DNA of 64,000 bases, from assembly GCA_043789035.1 (NCBI GenBank), contig JAYWIG010000362.1, positions 1-64,000 on the forward strand, written 5' to 3'. Positions 59,516 through 64,000 of this stretch are shown here, piece by piece. Every line of letters begins with the position of its first letter. Within the stretch, counting starts at the first letter, position 1. The stretch is from JAYWIG01 sp043789035 (lineage in GTDB: Bacteria; Pseudomonadota; Gammaproteobacteria; Burkholderiales; Burkholderiaceae_E). The notes beneath the pieces are model-generated. The model made no database searches and had not been told where the DNA came from. It was given only the letters and a program-made list of their open reading frames with translations. The position numbers and the translations under genes are program-made.

Positions 59516-61048
59516 ATGAAACTCAACTACATGAATCTCTCTATCGCAAAACTTGCGACACTCGCAATCAGCGCGAGTCTGACGTGTTTCGCCGCACAAG
59601 CCCAAACATTACGAATCGGGCTTGCCGAAGATCCCGATGCACTCGACCCCAGTCTGGCGCGCAGCTTCGTCGGTCGAATTGTGTTTTCTGCGCTCTGCGA
59701 CAAATTGTTCGATATTGATGAGAAGCTCAACATCGTGCCGCAATTGGCGGCATCGTATGAATGGTCTGCCGACAATAAAACACTCACGCTTAAACTAAGG
59801 CAAGGCGTTGTATTTCATGACGGCGAAAAGTTCGACGCCGCAGCGGTGAAGTACAACATCGAACGCCACAAGACAATGCCTGGCTCGAACCGTCGAGGCG
59901 AATTAGCGCCTGTTGCCAGCGTCGATGTCATCGACCCATCGACGGTAAAACTGAACCTATCAGCGCCCTTCTCTCCTTTGCTCGCTCAGTTGGCCGACCG
60001 CGCAGGCATGATGATGTCGCCCAAAGCGGCGCAAGCGCTCGGAGATAAGTTCAGCAGCAACCCCTCTTGTTCCGGGCCTTTCAAGTTTGTTGAGCGAGTA
60101 GCCCAAGATCGAATCGTGCTTGAGCGATTCCCACAGTACTGGAACAAGGCTGCAATCAACTTTGACAAAGTTATTTACACACCCATCCCGGATGCAACCG
60201 TACGCCTGGCTAATTTAAAATCAGGTCAGCTAGATTTCATCGAGCGGGTTGCCTCTAGCGACATCGGAAAGTTACTCACCGATAAAAAGTTCAAAACATC
60301 GCGCATCACCGAAATCGGCTACCAAGGTATCACGATCAACGTGGGCAAAAGTGAGCAATCAAAAAAGAACCCTCTTGGTCGCGATGCCAAAGTGCGTGAG
60401 GCATTTGAGTTGTCGCTTGATAGACAAGGCTTGTCGCAAGTGGTGATGGATAACGAGGCGCAAGTCGGCAATCAATGGGTAGCCCCAAGCAATACCTTTT
60501 ACGCGAAGAATATTCCCATGCCTAAGCGCGATATCGCCAAGGCAAAAGCGCTTCTCAAAGAAGCGGGTGTTACCAATCCAAGCTTTACTTTGTTAACGCC
60601 CACCACATCCGATACTCAACGTCTTGCCCTCGTCATTCAAGCCATGTCACGCGAAGCAGGGTTTGATGTCAAAATTCAAGCCGCCGAGTTTGCCACTTCT
60701 CTCAACATGGCCGACAAAGGCGAGTTCGATGCTTACTTGTTGGCTTGGAGTGGTCGCGCCGACCCAGACGGCAATTTGTTCAGCTTTCATGCCTGCAAAC
60801 AACCCTTGAACTATGCCGGCTATTGCGATCCGCAAGTCGATACATTGATCAATGAATCACGAACGTTGCGTGAACCGGCTGAGCGCAAAAAGATCTTTGA
60901 TAAAGTAGCGGCGCAAGTGCTCAAAGAGCGCCCAATTATCTACCTCTATCATCGTAATTGGCTCTGGGCCTACAACAGCAAACTCACTGGCATACGCAAC
61001 ATTCCAGACGGCTTGCTGCGAGTGACTGGCGTAAAGATGGCGCCGTAA
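59516..61048 (+). CDS. Peptide ABC transporter substrate-binding protein (DppA-like)
   Basis: A 510-residue SBP_bac_5 family receptor. The signal peptide ends CFAAQAQ. The family start LRIGLAEDPDALDPSLARSF is followed by SADNKTLTLKLRQGVVFHDG and NPSCSGPFKFVERV, and by AYLLAWSGRADPDGNLFSFH. It binds the peptide (or related solute) for the two ATPases and two permeases around it. It lies 10 bp after the second ATPase gene. Confidence 0.92.
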   Translation: MKLNYMNLSIAKLATLAISASLTCFAAQAQTLRIGLAEDPDALDPSLARSFVGRIVFSALCDKLFDIDEKLNIVPQLAASYEWSADNKTLTLKLRQGVVFHDGEKFDAAAVKYNIERHKTMPGSNRRGELAPVASVDVIDPSTVKLNLSAPFSPLLAQLADRAGMMMSPKAAQALGDKFSSNPSCSGPFKFVERVAQDRIVLERFPQYWNKAAINFDKVIYTPIPDATVRLANLKSGQLDFIERVASSDIGKLLTDKKFKTSRITEIGYQGITINVGKSEQSKKNPLGRDAKVREAFELSLDRQGLSQVVMDNEAQVGNQWVAPSNTFYAKNIPMPKRDIAKAKALLKEAGVTNPSFTLLTPTTSDTQRLALVIQAMSREAGFDVKIQAAEFATSLNMADKGEFDAYLLAWSGRADPDGNLFSFHACKQPLNYAGYCDPQVDTLINESRTLREPAERKKIFDKVAAQVLKERPIIYLYHRNWLWAYNSKLTGIRNIPDGLLRVTGVKMAP

Positions 61049-61057
61049 GTCATCTAT

Positions 61058-61999
61058 ATGCTTGAATTTCTCCTCAAACGCTTATTAACGATCTTTCCGA
61101 CGTTGATCTTGGTGTCCATGCTTATCTTCGGGCTGCAGCAGTTGCTGCCCGGTGACCCTGCCAAGATACTTGCGGGTGAGGAGCAAGACCCAACGGTGGT
61201 GGCCTATCTGCGAGACAAACTCAAGCTCGATAAGCCATTACCGGTGCGCTATGCGTACTGGGTGGGAGGTGTCGTGCAAGGCGATCTTGGGGAGTCAATT
61301 CGCAGTCAGGAACCTGTCACTCGGCTGATCATGCAAAAGCTTCCCGTCACCTTACAACTCGCCTTAATGGCCTTCACCATAGCGCTTTTGATTGGCATTC
61401 CGGCAGGTATTGTTTCAGCTGTGGGTAAAGGCACGGCTTGGGATTACTGCGCTAATGTGTTTGCGCTCTGGGGCCTATCGACCCCGAATTTTTGGCTCGG
61501 CATTCTCCTGATCATGCTGTTCTCTGTCGAACTTGGTTGGTTACCGGCGTCTGGCTACATCAGCCCGTTTGAAGATCTTTGGGGCAATATTTCTTCCATG
61601 ATCATGCCCGCCTTCGTTTTAGGCAATGCCATCGCCGCCATTCTGATGCGGCATACCCGCAGCGCCATGCTTCAGGTACTGTCTGCAGACTATGTTCGCA
61701 CTGCGCGTGCCAAGGGCCTCAATGAACGCACGGTGGTGCTCAAACATGCGCTACGAAATGCATTAACTCCGATCATCACACTTGGCGCCTTGGAGCTAGG
61801 CACCTTACTTTCAGGCGCGGTACTTACCGAACAAGTGTTTACTATTCCCGGCTTTGGTAAGCTGATTGTCGATTCGGTTTTTAATCGCGACTATTCGGTG
61901 GTACAAGGCGTCGTACTCGTTACCGCCACAGCCTACATCACATTGAACTTACTTGCCGATTTGGCCTACTTTCTAGTTAACCCCCGTTTAAGAAAGTAG
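61058..61999 (+). CDS. Peptide ABC transporter permease (DppB-like)
   Basis: A 313-residue inner-membrane permease with about six helices. The N-terminus LLKRLLTIFPTLILVSMLIF and GLQQLLPGDPAKILAGEEQD is followed by the EAA loop YVRTARAKGLNERTVVLKHA, LRNALTPIITLGALELGTLL and the C-terminal VFNRDYSVVQGVVLVTATAY, all as in DppB. It lies 9 bp after the receptor gene. Confidence 0.93.
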   Translation: MLEFLLKRLLTIFPTLILVSMLIFGLQQLLPGDPAKILAGEEQDPTVVAYLRDKLKLDKPLPVRYAYWVGGVVQGDLGESIRSQEPVTRLIMQKLPVTLQLALMAFTIALLIGIPAGIVSAVGKGTAWDYCANVFALWGLSTPNFWLGILLIMLFSVELGWLPASGYISPFEDLWGNISSMIMPAFVLGNAIAAILMRHTRSAMLQVLSADYVRTARAKGLNERTVVLKHALRNALTPIITLGALELGTLLSGAVLTEQVFTIPGFGKLIVDSVFNRDYSVVQGVVLVTATAYITLNLLADLAYFLVNPRLRK

Positions 62000-62005
62000 C
62001 CAGCA

Positions 62006-62902
62006 TTGCAACCCTTCATACCGCCACTGACTTCTACTTCACCTACGAACGCCCGCCGCGTGCCAGCCGGGCCATGGCAGCGCGCTTGGAGGCGCTTTCG
62101 CCGTCGCCCGAGCGCGGTTGTTGGCCTAATCATCGTCGTTGCCTTTATTGCCCTCGCCGTTTTAGCGCCTTGGGTTTCGCCACAAGACCCTATCGCCACG
62201 AGTTGGGGGGCAATTCGCCAAGCACCGAGCGCTGAGCATTGGTTTGGCACTGACGAAATTGGACGAGATGTTTTATCACGTGTCATTTGGGGTGCTCGTG
62301 CTTCCCTGCTGGCGGGGATAGTATCGGTCTCGATCTCGCTCATGATAGGCATTCCAATAGGCCTTGCGGCCGGTTTTTTTGGTGGCTATGTAGATGCCGC
62401 AATATCACGGGTCACCGATGCCTTTTTAGCTTGCCCATTTCTTATCCTCGCCATTGCCTTGGCGGCCTTCTTGGGGCCAAGCCTTACCAACGCAATGATC
62501 GCCATTGGCATTTCAGCGGCGCCAATTTTCGTGCGGCTTACACGCGCCCAAGTACTCAATACCAAGGAAGAGGATTACATCGAAGCAGCGCGTGCCGTGG
62601 GTAACTCGCCGCTCAGAATCGCCCTGCGCCACATTCTGCCCAACATCACGGCACCCCTCATGGTGCAGGCAACCCTTGCCATAGCCGCAGCAGTGATTGC
62701 CGAAGCGAGCCTCTCGTTTCTAGGTCTTGGCCAGCAACCACCAGCCCCAAGCTGGGGAAGCATGCTCAATACCGCTAAGAACTACATTGACAACGCCGCG
62801 TGGATGGCAATCTGGCCGGGCCTGTCGATTTTCTTACTGGTATTAGCGTTCAACATACTGGGTGACGGTTTGCGTGATGCGCTCGATCCTCGGAATCGGT
62901 AG
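62006..62902 (+). CDS. Peptide ABC transporter permease (DppC-like)
   Basis: A 298-residue permease with the DppC order: RAWRRFRRRPSAVVGLIIVV, HWFGTDEIGRDVLSRVIWGA, the EAA loop EEDYIEAARAVGNSPLRIAL and EASLSFLGLGQQPPAPSWGS. It starts at TTG 62006, 6 bp after the dppB stop, and completes the importer. Confidence 0.92.
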   Translation: MQPFIPPLTSTSPTNARRVPAGPWQRAWRRFRRRPSAVVGLIIVVAFIALAVLAPWVSPQDPIATSWGAIRQAPSAEHWFGTDEIGRDVLSRVIWGARASLLAGIVSVSISLMIGIPIGLAAGFFGGYVDAAISRVTDAFLACPFLILAIALAAFLGPSLTNAMIAIGISAAPIFVRLTRAQVLNTKEEDYIEAARAVGNSPLRIALRHILPNITAPLMVQATLAIAAAVIAEASLSFLGLGQQPPAPSWGSMLNTAKNYIDNAAWMAIWPGLSIFLLVLAFNILGDGLRDALDPRNR

Positions 62903-62920
62903 TTAGCAGCATAACCAATA

Positions 62921-62946
62921 AAAAAGCCCCGCAATTGCAGGGCCTT
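62921..62946 (-). terminator. Rho-independent terminator of ssb
   Basis: Read leftward from ssb: GCCCTGC, loop AATT, GCGGGGC, then a T run (one G-T pair in the stem). It lies between the convergent dppC and ssb genes. Confidence 0.75.
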
Positions 62947-62984
62947 CAGAGGTTAAAGTTTACTAACCTAGTCTGTGGTAAACC

Positions 62985-63506
62985 TCAAAACGGAATATCG
63001 TCATCCATATCATCAAAGCTCGCTGGTGCTGGCTTTTTCGCAGGGGCGCTTGATGCACCACCGCTACCACCGCCGCTCATTGTCCGAGGCGCAGGACGGC
63101 TGGTGTAACCACCGCCGCCAGATTCACCGCCGCCCATATCGTCGCCACCGCTACCACCGCCCATGCCAGATTTACCGCCCAGCATTTGCATTTGGTCAAC
63201 TACGATGTCGGTTGAATATTTATCTTGGCCAGTTTCTTTGTCTTGCCATTTGCGAGTTTTCAAGCGACCTTCGACATAAATGGAAGAGCCCTTTTTTAAG
63301 TACTCGCCTGCAATCTCAGCCAATCGGTTGTAAAACACCAAACGATGCCATTCAGTTTCTTCTTTTTTCTCACCAGACGCTTTGTCTTTCCAGCTCGATG
63401 TTGTGGCAATGGACAAATTAGTGATTGCAGAACCATCCGGTGTGTAGCGGGTTTCTGGATCGCGGCCTAAGTTGCCGATGAGAGTGACTTTATTGAGTGA
63501 AGCCAT
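62985..63506 (-). CDS. ssb: Single-stranded DNA-binding protein
   Basis: A 173-residue SSB. The OB domain (1-108) has ASLNKVTLIGNLGRDPETRY, WHRLVFYNRLAEIAGEYLKK and SSIYVEGRLKTRKWQD. A Gly-rich linker (GMGGGSGGDDMGGG) follows, and the acidic protein-interaction tip DDMDDDIPF ends the protein. Complete and normal length. It is followed by a terminator. Confidence 0.96.
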   Translation of the reverse strand: MASLNKVTLIGNLGRDPETRYTPDGSAITNLSIATTSSWKDKASGEKKEETEWHRLVFYNRLAEIAGEYLKKGSSIYVEGRLKTRKWQDKETGQDKYSTDIVVDQMQMLGGKSGMGGGSGGDDMGGGESGGGGYTSRPAPRTMSGGGSGGASSAPAKKPAPASFDDMDDDIPF

Positions 63507-63640
63507 AATACTTTTCCTTGGTTAGCCTAAGTTTTCGGGATTTGTTCGAACCATTGCAGTCATCGAACGAAATGAAGTTTACATCACTCTGGAATTGACG
63601 CAATTCAGCCGAAAAGGTCAGCCAAAAGTCTTATCCCTTT

Positions 63641-64000
63641 TCACACGCGATGACGCGCGCGCAAGATGCTGGTTGCTTGCGCTAGCGCCGTCAACTTTGC
63701 TTCCGCAATTTGCTCAGAGGAAACAGGATTATCGGCGAAGGTCGCAAAACCGCAATCGGGCGTGAGCAACATGCGTTCGGCGCCGAAAATCTTAATCGCC
63801 CGCTCGGCATGCGCCACAATCGAATCAACACTCTCGACGTGAGCATGCTTTTGGTTACAAGCGCCGACGCCAATGCGTAGATGATCTGGCAATGACGCGA
63901 GTACTTCAATCTCACCAGAACGCGGTGTGCAAAGCTCCAATAGCAAAGTGCCGACCTGCATCTGCGCTAACGTACTTACCAAAGGTACATAGTCTCCAGT
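63641..64000 (-). CDS. MetE-like methyltransferase, C-terminal part (5' end outside window)
   Basis: The last 119 or so codons of a protein related to the C-terminal domain of cobalamin-independent methionine synthase. The frame is open to the right edge (TGDYVPLVSTLAQ). It has EVLASLPDHLRIGVGACNQK, VDSIVAHAERAIKIFGAERM and the zinc-ligand motif LTPDCGFATF, followed by AKLTALAQATSIL. The short MetE-like proteins of proteobacteria share this end. The exact substrate is unknown because the N-terminal part is not visible. Confidence 0.8.
   Translation of the reverse strand, partial: TGDYVPLVSTLAQMQVGTLLLELCTPRSGEIEVLASLPDHLRIGVGACNQKHAHVESVDSIVAHAERAIKIFGAERMLLTPDCGFATFADNPVSSEQIAEAKLTALAQATSILRARHRV

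Noticed and set aside
62975..63421. A 148-codon + strand frame rich in His, Arg and Tyr opposite ssb
   Set aside because: It is the complement of the Gly-rich linker and OB domain of SSB; composition is explained by that.
1..64000. Mobile-element origin of the window
   Set aside because: I saw no transposase, integrase, phage gene, tRNA attachment site or long terminal repeats. The remnants are better explained by deletion and slippage.

Overview
The window is a 64-kb stretch of a betaproteobacterial chromosome, most likely Burkholderiales. This rests on the FmdB / DUF502 / AspS / NudB gene order, the two tripartite-tricarboxylate (Bug-type) binding proteins, the two CaiB/BaiF CoA-transferases and a MobA/MobR-like aromatic hydroxylase pair. 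Coding density is high and no gap exceeds 300 bases. I saw no rRNA, tRNA, CRISPR array, insertion sequence or prophage gene. Both edges cut genes: a MobA-like hydroxylase at the left and a MetE-like methyltransferase at the right.

Layout. 1-10 kb: aromatic hydroxylase with divergent LysR regulator, HD protein, cupin, MetX-like acyltransferase, acyl-CoA dehydrogenase, small membrane protein, alpha/beta hydrolase, GNAT and cyclase-family genes. 10-15 kb: two parts of the ligase-associated DNA repair set (PdeM nuclease and Lhr-type helicase). 15-19.8 kb: DUF429, SDR, small coupled ORFs, gene remnants and a CoA-transferase. 19.8-23.5 kb: a 1229-residue GAF/PAS/GGDEF/EAL protein. 23.7-27.7 kb: a CoA-transferase / enoyl-CoA hydratase / quinone oxidoreductase / Bug operon. 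27.8-36.4 kb: one leftward run of nine tightly packed genes from FmdB through AspS to the other two repair genes (MBL exonuclease and ATP-dependent ligase), with an unrecognised 152-residue protein between those two. 37-43.5 kb: LplT-PlsC fusion, PhoX, an ATPase and a second Bug protein. 43.6-55.6 kb: an envelope redox/oxidant island. 56.7-62.9 kb: DUF1028 plus a complete dipeptide ABC importer. 63-64 kb: ssb and the MetE-like fragment.

The most interesting part is the envelope island. It encodes a methionine-rich periplasmic protein (11 Met in 108 mature residues), an exported SUOX/YedY-type molybdoenzyme with its own cytochrome b, a PLD-family lipoprotein, a catalase-family lipoprotein, a spondin-like lipoprotein, exported MsrB and MsrA, a cytoplasmic MsrA, and a two-component system apparently co-transcribed with glutathione reductase. 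Three promoter regions in it carry GGTGA/ATCAC half-sites repeated at exact 11-bp steps, and two of these share the same four-position arrangement. My inference is a regulon for repair and scavenging of oxidised envelope methionine, comparable in logic to HprSR-MsrPQ of E. coli or the MrpX/YedY1 module of Azospira.

A second theme is gene decay. Seven loci are remnants, several by internal deletion: patatin-like lipase, AlaX, class III aminotransferase, VOC protein, ceramidase-like membrane protein, a VapBC-like pair and a LysR regulator.
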